A stretch of DNA of 64,000 bases from Devosia lacusdianchii (GCF_022429625.1 NZ_CP092483.1:3472001-3536000); one strand, 5' to 3'; shown: positions 27,134 to 36,445, counted from the stretch's first letter. The notes: generated by a model from the letters alone, not told the origin. Made by a program: numbers and translations.

Positions 27134-28642
27134 ATGACCGAAAGTGCGCGTGTTGGGGATCGGGATTACTGGCATGCCCTGGCCGGATCGGTCGCCTTGC
27201 CCAACCAGGCCGTCATCGGCGGGCAACAGGTGGATGCGCGCTCCGGAAAACGTTTCGCGACGATCAATCCGGCGACTGGCGCGCTGCTGACTGATATCGC
27301 CGAGGGCGACGCTGCCGACATCGACGCCGCCGTTGCCGCGGCCCGACGCAGCTTCGACGCCGGCCATTGGCGCAACCAGAGCCCGCTAGCCCGCAAGCAG
27401 GTGTTGTTGCGGCTGGCGGAGCTGATGCGCGCGGAGCAGCAGCAATTGGCCGCGATGGAATCGCTCGATATGGGCAAGCTCGTGCGCGACGCCTCCGGCA
27501 ATGATATCCCTACCGCCATCAACATCCTGCAGTGGCATGCCGAAGAGATCGACAAGGTCTACGACGAGGTCGCCCCACTGCCTCCGGGCAATATCGGTCT
27601 CATTCGCCGGGTGCCGCTTGGCGTTGTCGGCGCTGTAGTGCCCTGGAATTTTCCGCTCAACATGGCGGTCTGGAAGTGTGCGCCGGCGCTCGCCGCCGGC
27701 AATAGCGTCGTGCTCAAACCTGCCGAACAGTCGCCGCTGACCGCCCTGCGGTTTGCGCAACTGGCGCTGGAAGCGGGCCTGCCCGAGGGCGTGCTCAACG
27801 TAGTACCGGGCTTTGGCGAAACGGCCGGGCAGGCGCTGGGGCGTCATATGGACGTCGACTGCCTGGCCTTCACCGGCTCGACCGCCGTCGGCAAGATGTT
27901 CCTCCGCTATGCCGGCGACTCCAACCTCAAGCAGGTCTGGCTGGAATGCGGCGGTAAATCTCCGGTGGTCGTCTTCGAGGATTGCGAGGACCTGGAAACC
28001 GCGGCCGACCAGGTCGCATCCGGAATTTTTTATAATCAGGGCCAGGTCTGCTCAGCCGGGTCGCGCCTGATCGTGCAGAACTCCATCCGCACCAAGTTCC
28101 TCGACCTGTTGACGGCGCGCCTGTCCCAGTACCAACCGGGCGATCCGCTCGATCCGCGATCGGGCCTGGGCGCCATGGTCGAGGCCAGGCATGCCGCCAA
28201 CGTCATGCGCTATGTCGAGGCGGGGCGGCGCGAGGCGACGCTGGTCGCCGGTGGCAATGCAGTCCAGGTTGACGGTAGCGGTAGCTTCATCGAGCCGACC
28301 ATCTTTGCCGATGTGCACCCGGATGCCGTCATCGCCCGCGAGGAGATCTTTGGCCCGGTGCTGGCCGTGCTTGGCTTTTCGGACGAGGACAAGGCCATCG
28401 CCCTGGCCAATGACAGCATCTACGGCCTGGGCGCTTCGCTATGGACCGACAACCTGTCGCGCGCCCATCGGGTGTCCGAACAACTGGTCGCCGGCGTGGT
28501 CGGGGTCAACGTCGTCGATCCGATCAATCCTGCTGTACCGTTTGGCGGCTTCCGCCAATCCGGCTCGGGCCGTGACCTCTCGCGCCACGCGGTCGAGAAA
28601 TACACTGCGCTCAAAACCACCTGGATTCGGTTCAAGAACTGA
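27134..28642 (+). CDS. Aldehyde dehydrogenase, PuuC-like, copy 2
   Basis: A 502-residue ALDH. GVVGAVVPWNFPLNMAVWK, FTGSTAVGKM, catalytic Glu in WLECGGKSPVVV, catalytic Cys in NQGQVCSAGSR near residue 306 and FGGFRQSGSGRD are all present. The length, the N-terminal extension and the position directly before a PuuA-like ligase and a PuuD-like hydrolase match PuuC, which oxidises gamma-glutamyl-aminobutyraldehyde in the putrescine-utilisation pathway. The ligase gene begins 9 bases downstream. No puuB-like oxidase is in the window, so the aldehyde may come from an aminotransferase. Confidence 0.93.
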   Translation: MTESARVGDRDYWHALAGSVALPNQAVIGGQQVDARSGKRFATINPATGALLTDIAEGDAADIDAAVAAARRSFDAGHWRNQSPLARKQVLLRLAELMRAEQQQLAAMESLDMGKLVRDASGNDIPTAINILQWHAEEIDKVYDEVAPLPPGNIGLIRRVPLGVVGAVVPWNFPLNMAVWKCAPALAAGNSVVLKPAEQSPLTALRFAQLALEAGLPEGVLNVVPGFGETAGQALGRHMDVDCLAFTGSTAVGKMFLRYAGDSNLKQVWLECGGKSPVVVFEDCEDLETAADQVASGIFYNQGQVCSAGSRLIVQNSIRTKFLDLLTARLSQYQPGDPLDPRSGLGAMVEARHAANVMRYVEAGRREATLVAGGNAVQVDGSGSFIEPTIFADVHPDAVIAREEIFGPVLAVLGFSDEDKAIALANDSIYGLGASLWTDNLSRAHRVSEQLVAGVVGVNVVDPINPAVPFGGFRQSGSGRDLSRHAVEKYTALKTTWIRFKN

Positions 28643-28651
28643 CACAAGCCT

Positions 28652-30049
28652 GTGGTTGCCCCGCGCGACCAAGCCCCGGAGCTGAAATTGCACAATCCTT
28701 CGACAATCGCCGATGTCCTGCACTGGTTGGAGACGCGGCCCGACATCCAGACGATACGCGCCGCCGTCTGCGACCTGAACGGGGTGATGCGCGGCAAGCG
28801 CATTCCGGTCGACCAGGCCCGCAAGGTCATGGAAAACACCCTGCGCATGCCGCTGTCCGTGGTCGGCCTCGACATCTGGGGCGGCGACATCGACAACAAT
28901 CCCATGGTGTTCAACACCGGCGATGTCGACGGCATCGGCGCCTGGACCGGGCGCGGCATCCTGCCGGTCGAGTGGACAGCGCATCCGACGGCTTTTCTGC
29001 CCGTCTGGCTGCAGAACGATGCCGGCGTCCCCTACCTGGCCGATCCGCGCCGGGCCCTTGCCGCAGTTCTGGCGCGCTATGCGGCGCTGGGGCTGACGCC
29101 GATGACGGCGGTTGAGCTGGAGTTTCACCTCGTCGACGCCAGTGGCGACATCCCCAAAGGCGCTGTTTCACCAACCACAGGACGCAACCTGGATACGGCC
29201 GCCGCCATGGCGATGGAGGAGGTCGACCAGTTCGAGGCCTACTTCCACGAGGTCTACGCCGCCTGCCGTCAGCAGGACATTCCGGTCGACACGACAATCG
29301 CCGAAAATGGCAGCGGCCAGTTCGAGATCAATCTGGGCCACCTGCCCGATGCGCTGCGGGCGGCGGATGATGCCGTGTTTTTCAAGCGCACGGTCAAGGG
29401 CATTGCCCGCAAGCATGGCTTTGCTGCCAGCTTCATGGCCAAGCCCTATGGCAACTTCTCCGGCAATGGCCTGCACATTCACATGAGCCTGCTCGACCGC
29501 GAGGGCAAGAACGTCTTTGACGACGGCACCGACCGCGGCACCGATATGATGCGCCACGCCGTTGGCGGCCTCTTGGCGGGCATGGCGGAAAGCACACTGA
29601 TCTTCGCGCCGCACTACAACTCCTACCGCCGCCTGCGGCCCAATTCCTATGCCCCCACCGCCGTCGCCTGGGGCTATGAAAACCGCATGGTCGCCATCCG
29701 CATTCCTGGCGGATCGTACAAGGCAAGGCGGATCGAGCACCGCGTGGCCGGAGCGGACGCTAACCCCTACCTGGTGATGGCCGTGATGCTCGGCGCCGCC
29801 CTGATCGGTATCGAACGCACCATGGCTCCCGGCGAGCCACGCCTGGCCGACGCCTATGCCAACGACCTGCCGAAGCTCCCCAATAGCTGGCGCGCCGCCG
29901 CCGACGCTTTTGAAGCAGGTCCCATGATGGCGGAAATCTTCGATCCTGAGCTGATCCAGTCGCTCCTCGCCTGCAAGCGGCAGGAGATGGACATCTTCGC
30001 GGCCCATGTCAGCCCGTTCGAATACCGGACCTATCTGGAAGCCGTGTGA
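28652..30049 (+). CDS. Glutamine synthetase family, gamma-glutamyl-polyamine ligase (PuuA-like)
   Basis: A 465-residue type I glutamine-synthetase-fold enzyme. RAAVCDLNGVMRGKRIP near residue 35 and TAVELEFHL, NGSGQFEINLGH, GNGLHIHMSL and NRMVAIRIPGG are the metal- and ATP-site blocks. The N-terminal pattern (no ammonia-site signature, DLNGVMRGKR) is that of PuuA/GlnA-like ligases, which join glutamate to an amine such as putrescine using ATP. The start is GTG 28652, nine bases after the ALDH stop. The stop overlaps the PuuD-like start. Confidence 0.92.
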   Translation: MVAPRDQAPELKLHNPSTIADVLHWLETRPDIQTIRAAVCDLNGVMRGKRIPVDQARKVMENTLRMPLSVVGLDIWGGDIDNNPMVFNTGDVDGIGAWTGRGILPVEWTAHPTAFLPVWLQNDAGVPYLADPRRALAAVLARYAALGLTPMTAVELEFHLVDASGDIPKGAVSPTTGRNLDTAAAMAMEEVDQFEAYFHEVYAACRQQDIPVDTTIAENGSGQFEINLGHLPDALRAADDAVFFKRTVKGIARKHGFAASFMAKPYGNFSGNGLHIHMSLLDREGKNVFDDGTDRGTDMMRHAVGGLLAGMAESTLIFAPHYNSYRRLRPNSYAPTAVAWGYENRMVAIRIPGGSYKARRIEHRVAGADANPYLVMAVMLGAALIGIERTMAPGEPRLADAYANDLPKLPNSWRAAADAFEAGPMMAEIFDPELIQSLLACKRQEMDIFAAHVSPFEYRTYLEAV

Positions 30050-30846
30050 GCATGAACACCCCCCTCATCGCCGTGACCTGCGACACTCGTGAGTTTGACG
30101 GCGCCCTTTGGCATGCAACCCAGCAGCAATACGTCAGTGCGGCCGCCAATGCCGCCGGGGTAACGCCGTTGCTGGTGCCGGCGCTGGGCGCCACGCTCGA
30201 TCTTGATCGCGTGCTGGATGCTGTGCATGGGGTAATGGCGACCGGCTCCAAGTCCAACGTGCATCCCGCGCTCTATGGCGGCGACGCCAGCGAAGCCAAC
30301 GGCCCCTACGATCCGGCGCGGGACGCGACATCCTTGCCGCTGATCCGGAAGGCGCTCGAGCGTGGCATTCCAGTGCTGGCGATCTGCCGGGGCATGCAGG
30401 AACTTAATGTGGCTCTGGGCGGCACCCTGCAGACCGAAATCCAGGAGCGGGACGGCGCACTTGACCACCGGATGCCCGACGCTCCTACCCGCGACAAACG
30501 CTACGCGCCGCGCCAGACGCTGACCGCAGCCCCCGGCACCTGCCTTGCCGCCATTGCCGGAGCAGCACCCATCCAGGTCAATTCCCTGCACCGTCAGGCC
30601 ATTGACCGGCTCGCGGCCGGACTTCGCGCCGAGGCCTTCGCGGAGGATGGGATTATCGAAGCCGTATCCCCAGACAACGCCCAAGCGTTCGCGCTCGGAG
30701 TTCAATGGCATCCGGAGTACTGGGCGACCAGCGATCCCACCTCAGCCGCAATTTTCGCCGCCTTTGGCGATGCGGTAAGGCGACACGCTAGCGCTCGACC
30801 ATCACGATCACCGATCGCAGAATTTTCTACCAGGTTAGGAGCCTAG
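30046..30846 (+). CDS. Gamma-glutamyl-gamma-aminobutyrate hydrolase (PuuD-like)
   Basis: A class I glutamine-amidotransferase-fold hydrolase of 266 residues. Nucleophile Cys114 lies in AICRGMQELN, and His and Glu in GVQWHPEYW. In putrescine degradation PuuD releases glutamate from the gamma-glutamylated acid. The order ALDH, ligase, hydrolase reproduces puuC-puuA-puuD. GTG 30046 overlaps the ligase stop and has GGAAG five bases before it; ATG 30052 is possible. Operator D lies inside its last codons. Confidence 0.92.
   Translation: MSMNTPLIAVTCDTREFDGALWHATQQQYVSAAANAAGVTPLLVPALGATLDLDRVLDAVHGVMATGSKSNVHPALYGGDASEANGPYDPARDATSLPLIRKALERGIPVLAICRGMQELNVALGGTLQTEIQERDGALDHRMPDAPTRDKRYAPRQTLTAAPGTCLAAIAGAAPIQVNSLHRQAIDRLAAGLRAEAFAEDGIIEAVSPDNAQAFALGVQWHPEYWATSDPTSAAIFAAFGDAVRRHASARPSRSPIAEFSTRLGA
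30803..30819. promoter_or_regulatory. Operator D upstream of the GntR regulator gene
   Basis: CACGATC-acc-GATCGCA: one arm is identical to sites A and B, the other matches at 5 of 7. It lies within the 3' end of the puuD-like gene, about 105 bases before the regulator start, in the place expected for autoregulation. It is the weakest of the four sites. Confidence 0.5.
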
Positions 30847-30924
30847 AGATGACACGCGAGGCTGGGAAGTTATATTGCATGGGCGGCAGACTGCGTCCGA
30901 CTTGGCACACAGATGGAGACTAAG

Positions 30925-31614
30925 GTGGAAAAACGGGCGCAGTTTGGCCTCGCGGCACTTGAAACCGAACCGCTGCACGAGAAGGTCTATCGTGAGATCG
31001 TACGGGCGCTGATTTCCGGGCAGTTTGAGCCGGGCCAGAAGCTGACGTCGCGCAAGCTGGCCAAGGAACTGGGCACCAGCGACATGCCCGTGCGCAGCGC
31101 TCTGCTGCGATTGCAAGCGCTGCACGCGCTCAATGCACTGCCCAATGGCAGTCTGGAAGTCCCTGTCATGACGGTCGAGGCATTCGGGCAGTTGATGGAT
31201 GCCCGCACCATCGTCGAAGGTGGCGCTACCGCCCGGGCCTCGACGCTGCTCAACGGCAACAACCTGCGCACTATTCGGCGCCTCAGCACCGAGCTCACCG
31301 AGGCCGCCCGTGCGGGCGATATTGGCGCCTATCTGGCTGCCAATTATGACTTCAAGTTCTCGATCTACCGCCACTGCGGCAATGACGCGCTGATCTTCCT
31401 TATCGAAACGCTCTGGATGCAGGTCGGCCCATTCCTGCGCCGCTTCGCCGAGGGTTTCGATGGTGACCTGTCGGGCATTCTGGCGATCGACTATCACGAA
31501 GACGCCCTGACCGCGCTGGAAGCCGGGAACGCCGCCGCCGCCAGCGCCGCCATCGTCAAGGATATCCAGGCCGGTGCTTCTTACCTGCTCGCCAATGCCC
31601 GGTTTGGCGACTGA
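30925..31614 (+). CDS. GntR-family regulator with FCD domain
   Basis: A 229-residue regulator. The winged HTH (about residues 20-75) includes LHEKVYREIVRALISG and LAKELGTSDMPVRSALLRL. An all-helical FCD ligand domain follows, with metal-type residues in ARTIVEGGATARA, NYDFKFSIYRHCGN and IDYHEDALTALEAG. FCD regulators usually repress catabolic operons until they bind an acid or sugar-acid metabolite. GTG 30925 has GGAG six bases upstream; ATG 30913 has no ribosome site. It is the only regulator in the 10-31.6 kb cluster and so the best candidate to bind sites A-D. Confidence 0.9.
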   Translation: MEKRAQFGLAALETEPLHEKVYREIVRALISGQFEPGQKLTSRKLAKELGTSDMPVRSALLRLQALHALNALPNGSLEVPVMTVEAFGQLMDARTIVEGGATARASTLLNGNNLRTIRRLSTELTEAARAGDIGAYLAANYDFKFSIYRHCGNDALIFLIETLWMQVGPFLRRFAEGFDGDLSGILAIDYHEDALTALEAGNAAAASAAIVKDIQAGASYLLANARFGD

Positions 31615-31637
31615 GGCAAGCGGCCGGCCGCTCGGAC

Positions 31638-32150
31638 CTAGGCGACCTGGCTCACGTCGTAAGCTTGCTCGCTGGGCAGGGCCAGGAGGTGGTTGGCCAT
31701 GTCTGTCTTGAGCGCTGCCAGTCGCTCGTTCTCCGCCTCGGTCCTGTCGGGCTTACGGCTGAGCAGGATGAATTCTTCGCGGACGATGCCCTCGCGGATC
31801 GTGAGCTTCAAGGTTTTGCCGCGATAGGTCAGGATGAAGACCTATCACTTGAGGAACTCGCCGCGTTCGAGCGCCAACAGGCCGTCATCGATCGTGTAGC
31901 GGCTTTCGCTGGTGGCGCGGGTCACCATTTCGAATCCGTCACGAGCGCCCGGCCCCTTGAACGGCGTGCGGATGGAGATTTCCCGCCGCTCAACCGGGCG
32001 GCCCTCGTCCAGCAGCGGCAAGGCGCGCTGCATGACCTTGAACGAATGGGCCACGCCGCCGGGAAACCCGAAGCCGTGATAACGCGCCAGGTCGGCAAAG
32101 GTGAAGGTCATCTCCTGCCCGCCCTCGTGAACGGTGATCGCGTCGGTCAT
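31638..32150 (-). pseudogene. FmdE-like gene interrupted by tandem in-frame stops
   Basis: The frame begins at ATG 32150 (ATGA overlap with the preceding gene) and codes about 101 residues, including LARYHGFGFPGGVAHSF, loosely like FmdE-type proteins. It then meets TGA TAG at 31847-31842. The same frame continues after the two stops for 67 more codons with normal GC-rich codon use (FILTYRGKTLKLTIREG onward) to a TAG at 31638. The continuity suggests one gene of ~170 codons broken by point changes rather than two genes. Function is uncertain. It is the last gene of a damaged iron-type ABC operon. Confidence 0.6.
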
Positions 32151-32767
32151 TTCTGGGCTTTCTGGTCGAGTTCGCTGCGCATCCACGGCAGGAAACCATC
32201 GAGGAAGCGCGTGGTTGCCGGCATGAAATGGCTGCCATGGTGGAAGAAGGGGTCAAGACTGGTGATGACCATCCGGCCCGCGGTGGTGATGTCATCGACA
32301 TAGAGGATCGGTTTGCCCTCGCCGTTAACCGCCAGCACCTCGACACCATCAGGCGGATCGAACCAGCCATGCAGGTGCCAGGTCACATCGCGCTGGGCGA
32401 GGTGCTCGAACAAAGCGTGGTCGGGCGCAGCAATGCGCACCCCGAGATCAGCGCCCGGCGTCAGCCACCACCAGAAATTAGTGGGTTGCGGCGTGAAGGT
32501 AATGCCGGGCAGGAACAACTGGCTCTCGCTCTCGCCGGTGGCGACAACGGTGCCGCCAGCATCAAGGTAGGCACGCAATTGTGCCACATGCGGCTGCATC
32601 CGATCGGCCGGTGTCCGACAGGGGATCAATACGACATTGTGCACTGACAAGTCAGTCTTTGGCAGGTCCTCAGGGCGGACCAGCGCGTCGAAATAGCCCG
32701 CGTAACGCGGACTTTCGAAGCCCTCGATATGATAGTAGGCGCCGGGATGGACGACGAGAATGCTCAT
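32147..32767 (-). CDS. ThuA-like / glutamine-amidotransferase-fold protein of unknown function
   Basis: A 206-residue cytosolic protein. It opens with a beta strand MSILVVHPGAYYH, and LRAYLDAGGTVVATGES looks like the flavodoxin-like core of ThuA or class I amidotransferase-like domains. No catalytic Cys is in the nucleophile-elbow position, so it may bind rather than hydrolyse. The start overlaps the preceding stop by 4 bases. The neighbouring 32764 gene has a similar layout, suggesting an ancient duplicate pair serving the ABC importer. I do not recognise a specific function. Confidence 0.7.
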   Translation of the reverse strand: MSILVVHPGAYYHIEGFESPRYAGYFDALVRPEDLPKTDLSVHNVVLIPCRTPADRMQPHVAQLRAYLDAGGTVVATGESESQLFLPGITFTPQPTNFWWWLTPGADLGVRIAAPDHALFEHLAQRDVTWHLHGWFDPPDGVEVLAVNGEGKPILYVDDITTAGRMVITSLDPFFHHGSHFMPATTRFLDGFLPWMRSELDQKAQK

Positions 32768-33369
32768 GCGCCCAGCTCCCCCGCGCACCACGCGATGATG
32801 CGTTGCGTCAGCAGCGCGCCATTGCCGGTCTCGCCACCCATGCCGCCAAGATCATTGCCGGCGTGGGAAAATACCTGCCCGCCATCCGGCCGTGCCCAGA
32901 CCCAGTCGATGGCGTGCATTTCAGGCCCGATGCCGTTGACGGCAATGCCTCCGGCCGGCAGTGGGTTGTGACCGCGGCCATAGAAACCGGCGACGCCCTT
33001 GTTTTCTTCAAGGCCGCGCTGGTCGATGCCTGTAAAGATCGGGTGATCGTAGAGCCGGGTCAGCGCATAGCCAGCACGCTTGGGCGCGACCAAGGGACGG
33101 TAGAGCCCCAGTCCATCGATGAAATAGCGTAGCATGTGGCCGTTGAAGAACCACCGACCGCCGCGATCCAGCAGGGCTGTGTAGGCCTGCGCATGGGTCA
33201 GAAATCCGACTTGGTCGAGATGGGTCGTGGTGATAAGGCCCGACGCCGCCGCGAAATCAGCCGCCGTCAGATCGCGCTCGCGAACGATGGCAAGACGACC
33301 GTCGACCGCCGCCGTAGCGTAGCCTTCCGGCGGTGGACCATAGTGCGAGTGGATCAACAACACGGTCAT
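32764..33369 (-). CDS. Protein of unknown function, ThuA-like, in the iron-type ABC operon
   Basis: A 201-residue soluble protein beginning MTVLLIHSHYGPPPEGY. The sequence includes ALLDRGGRWFFNGHMLR and a long glycine-rich C-terminal part (HNPLPAGGIAVNGIG). It resembles the next gene in size and in its opening strand, and I place both tentatively in the ThuA-like group. It overlaps both neighbours by 4 bases, so it is translated with the transporter ATPase. There is no signal peptide or membrane segment. Confidence 0.65.
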   Translation of the reverse strand: MTVLLIHSHYGPPPEGYATAAVDGRLAIVRERDLTAADFAAASGLITTTHLDQVGFLTHAQAYTALLDRGGRWFFNGHMLRYFIDGLGLYRPLVAPKRAGYALTRLYDHPIFTGIDQRGLEENKGVAGFYGRGHNPLPAGGIAVNGIGPEMHAIDWVWARPDGGQVFSHAGNDLGGMGGETGNGALLTQRIIAWCAGELGA

Positions 33370-34124
33370 GCGGCACGCATGCCCGCAAAGGCGGGAAGTA
33401 CGGTCTGATGCAGCGTACCATCAGCGCCGGTCAGGCTGACCAGCCGCATCGGGACCCCATAGAGATGCTCGAGGTGCTCAGGCACGATGGTCTGCTCGAC
33501 AGGGCCAAAGAGGGCCGGACCATCAGGCAACATCAGCAAGGCGTCGTCGGCCGCCGCAAGCGCGTGGTTCGGATCGTGGGTGGTGAAGACGATGGTTCGA
33601 TCGCGCGGCGCGCGAAGCGAGGACAGCAGGGTCAGCAGCCGCTCCTGATTGTGCAGGTCCAGCGCCGAACCGGGCTCGTCGAGAACCAGAACGCTGGAGC
33701 CCGTCGCCAGTGCCCGGGCCAGCAGCACGAGTTGCCGCTCGCCGCCAGAGAGACGGTCGAAGCGCTCATCGACAAACCTGATGGCGCCGACCTTTTCCAG
33801 CGCTTCGCGGGCCGCGGCGAAGTCCTTCGCGCTTGGTTGGCCGAACAGCCCAAGGCCGGCGGCGCGGCCCATGACCACGACATCGAGTACCTTGTAACTC
33901 TGGTTGCTGGACGCATATTGCGGCACATAGCCAACAATGGCCGGCGCTGTGCGGCTGCCGCCATGCAGTGTCTGGAACCCGAGCATGGTGCGCAGGGCCG
34001 TGGTCTTGCCGCGGCCATTGGGGCCAAGAATGGCGAGGCTGCGACCTGCCGGAGCGCTGAAGCTCAAGCCATCGAGGACGGTGCGATTGCCGAAACGCAC
34101 CACGGCATCCGTGAGGCCGATCAT
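33366..34124 (-). CDS. Iron/metallophore-type ABC transporter ATP-binding protein (FecE-like)
   Basis: A single ABC ATPase of 252 residues. Walker A is GPNGRGKTT, with Arg where Ala is usual; signature LSGGERQLVLLARAL, Walker B VLVLDEPGSALD and switch His in FTTHDPNHAL complete the fold. The order binding protein, permease, ATPase matches FecBCD/BtuFCD-type metal-chelate importers. ATG 34124 overlaps the permease stop. The long open frame upstream lies within the permease gene and is not used. The gene is intact, though its partners are disrupted. Confidence 0.92.
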   Translation of the reverse strand: MIGLTDAVVRFGNRTVLDGLSFSAPAGRSLAILGPNGRGKTTALRTMLGFQTLHGGSRTAPAIVGYVPQYASSNQSYKVLDVVVMGRAAGLGLFGQPSAKDFAAAREALEKVGAIRFVDERFDRLSGGERQLVLLARALATGSSVLVLDEPGSALDLHNQERLLTLLSSLRAPRDRTIVFTTHDPNHALAAADDALLMLPDGPALFGPVEQTIVPEHLEHLYGVPMRLVSLTGADGTLHQTVLPAFAGMRAA

Positions 34125-35184
34125 CGGGCTTCCTTGTCTCGAAAATGCCGGCGCAGCAGCAGCGCGAAAACCGGTGCACCGACAATAGCCGTCAGCACAC
34201 CCGGCGGGATCTCGGCGGCGGTGATGGTGCGGGCCAAAGTGTCGATGGTGACCATAAAGGCCGCGCCAAGAATGGCGGTAGCAGGCAGCAGGCGGCGATG
34301 GTCGTAGCCGACGATCAGCCTCGCCGCGTGTGGAATGACCAGTCCAACCCAGCCGACAATGCCCGAAACGGCGACCTGGCAACCGACGATCAGGGCGACC
34401 AATGCAAACACCAGCCAGCGTTCGCGATCGGGATTGGCACCCAGGCTGCGCGCTTCGGCGTCATCAAGCGACAGCACATTGAGCCGGAAGCGCAGCGCCC
34501 AGAGCAGACCGATGCCAATCATCAAGCCAGGTACGGAAACCAGCACGCGATCCCAGGTCGCGGTGGCGAACGATCCCATCAGCCAATAGACGATGGCGGG
34601 CAGCGAACTATTGGGGTCGGCGATGAATTGCAGCAACGACACCATGGCCGAGAACAGTGACCCCACCACCATGCCGGAGAGGATGACGGTGATGATTTCG
34701 GTGCGCCCATCGATACGGGCCAGCAGCCCGACAAAAACCGGCGCCGAGAAACCACTCAGGAAAACGATGGCGAGCAGTGGCACGCCCCAGATGCCAAGCG
34801 TAATGGCCAAGGCCCCGCCAAAGGCCGCACCCTGTGAAATGCCGAGGACTTCGGGCGACACCAGCGGATTGCGGAACACTCCCTGCAGGGCGACACCAGC
34901 CGTCGCCAGCGCAGCGCCGGCCATGGCAGAGATGATCACGCGCGGTGCACGAACCAGCAGCACGATGCGCTCATCCATGGCCTCGATGGTCCGTCCGGGA
35001 TTGACGATTGCGCTGCCCAGAATTTCGAGTGCGCGCCCAGCGCTGACCGAGAAGCGGCCAACGCAGAGGCTGACCACCACGGCCACGGCCAGAGCGGCGA
35101 TGAAGACGGCAAAGGCGATTGCCGTGCGCGTCCAGCCGGCCCGGCGGGGGGAGATGTCCCCGCCGTCTCGATTGCTGCGGTCAC
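34121..35184 (-). CDS. FecCD-family permease with a probable 5' frameshift
   Basis: An inner-membrane permease of about 350 residues in the BtuC/FecCD family. Landmarks are LVRAPRVIISAMAGAALATAG, GVFRNPLVSPEVLGISQGA and VGFIVPH-equivalent GLVIPHAARL. The main frame has no ATG, GTG or TTG before its first membrane segment. It is open upstream through that segment and into a cytoplasmic leader. A second frame begins at GTG 35184, four bases after the binding-protein stop. The two join if one base is added at the G6 run 35146-35151. Either a real frameshift or a sequencing error; a call starting at internal GTG 35086 would cut through helix 1. Confidence 0.75.
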
Positions 35185-35187
35185 GGC

Positions 35188-36275
35188 CTATTCCGCCGCG
35201 AACTGGTCGTAGCCGAAGCCATCACCCTGCTGGGCGGTCCAGATGATGCCGTCAATGTCTTCGTCGGTCAGCTCGTAATTATAGAGCACCTTGTACGCCT
35301 TGGTCATTTCGGCGCGGAGGTCGTAGTCGAAGACGTCGGGGTGGAGCAGTTCAGCCAGCCACATCCAGGTCAGCGGCGATTCCTGGTTCGGCGGATCCCA
35401 GCGATAGCCACCCAGCGGCATCTTGTAGACGCGGCGATTCTGCGCGGCCTTCGTGAGCGACAGGATCGGATCATCATAGACCCAGGAGACATCGAGCCCT
35501 GGCTCAAAGCTGTTGAGCAGGATGACTTCGGGATCCCACTGGGCGATCTGCTCGCGATTGATCGATAGACTGCCGTCTAGCTCGGCTGCGGCGTTACGGC
35601 CGCCGGTCAGCTCGATATACCAGGCATTGTAGCTACCCTTATTGCCGGCAGCGGTGATGTCGGAGAGCGAGCGGCCCAGATAGAGCACGCTCGGGCGGTC
35701 TTCCTCGGCAATGCCGGCGAGCTTGGCCTCGATGTCCTTCTGCACCTGATCGCGCCACTCCACCAGTTCGGTGATGCGCTCGGGCTTGCCGATGGCGGTG
35801 GCCACCATGGTCGTGTACTGGCGGGTCAGCTCTTCGGTGCCGTACTTGATCAGCAGCGTGGTGAGCCCGGCATTGACGATCGGATCGACGATCTCGGGAC
35901 CTCGGCCGCCCCACTGGATCACCAGATCCGGATTGACCTCGGCGAGAGCCTCGACATTGGGCACGAAATCGGTGCCGGTAACGGCATCCGAAATGTTGGC
36001 CGCATCCGGGAAAATCTTGCCCAGAATGCCCTCGCGGATCGCGGTGAGCGACAGCGGGTTGAGCCCGACCAGCGTCTTATCGGTACCGCTCAGCGCAATC
36101 ACACCAGAGGCCATCGGCATGGGAATGGTGACGATGCGCTCCGCCGGCCTGCCAATGTCACCTGGCGATCTTCATGGTCAGTCACTACGATGTCCTGCGC
36201 CAAGGCGGTTCCGACGAGGGTAAGCGCAACCATACCAGCCCCCACCCACTTGCACCTACCAGCCAACCCGCTCAT
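35188..36275 (-). pseudogene. Iron/metallophore ABC substrate-binding protein, frameshifted
   Basis: A TroA/FecB-type periplasmic binding protein. The 5' part starts at ATG 36275 (AGAAGG upstream) and encodes a signal peptide ending near GTALAQD, then VTDHEDRQVTLAG, which is typical of the mature N-terminus. The frame is lost at about 36143-36152. The next frame resumes with PAERIVTIPMPMASG, the expected continuation, and runs to the stop at 35188. Adding one base there gives a normal ~360-residue protein. An annotation of only 35188-36120 would miss the signal peptide. Confidence 0.75.
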
Positions 36276-36445
36276 TCACCTTCTCCAGCCTGCTCACTCT
36301 ACGATAATATGAGTAAGATAGTCTGATTTCCTATTATTGGTGACCAGAGTTGTCAACTTAACGCTGATGATCCGGATCGCAGGCGGTGCTGACAAGTGCT
36401 CCAGCTCAAATCTGCGCCAGCAGTTGAGGTAGCGACGCCCGCCGC

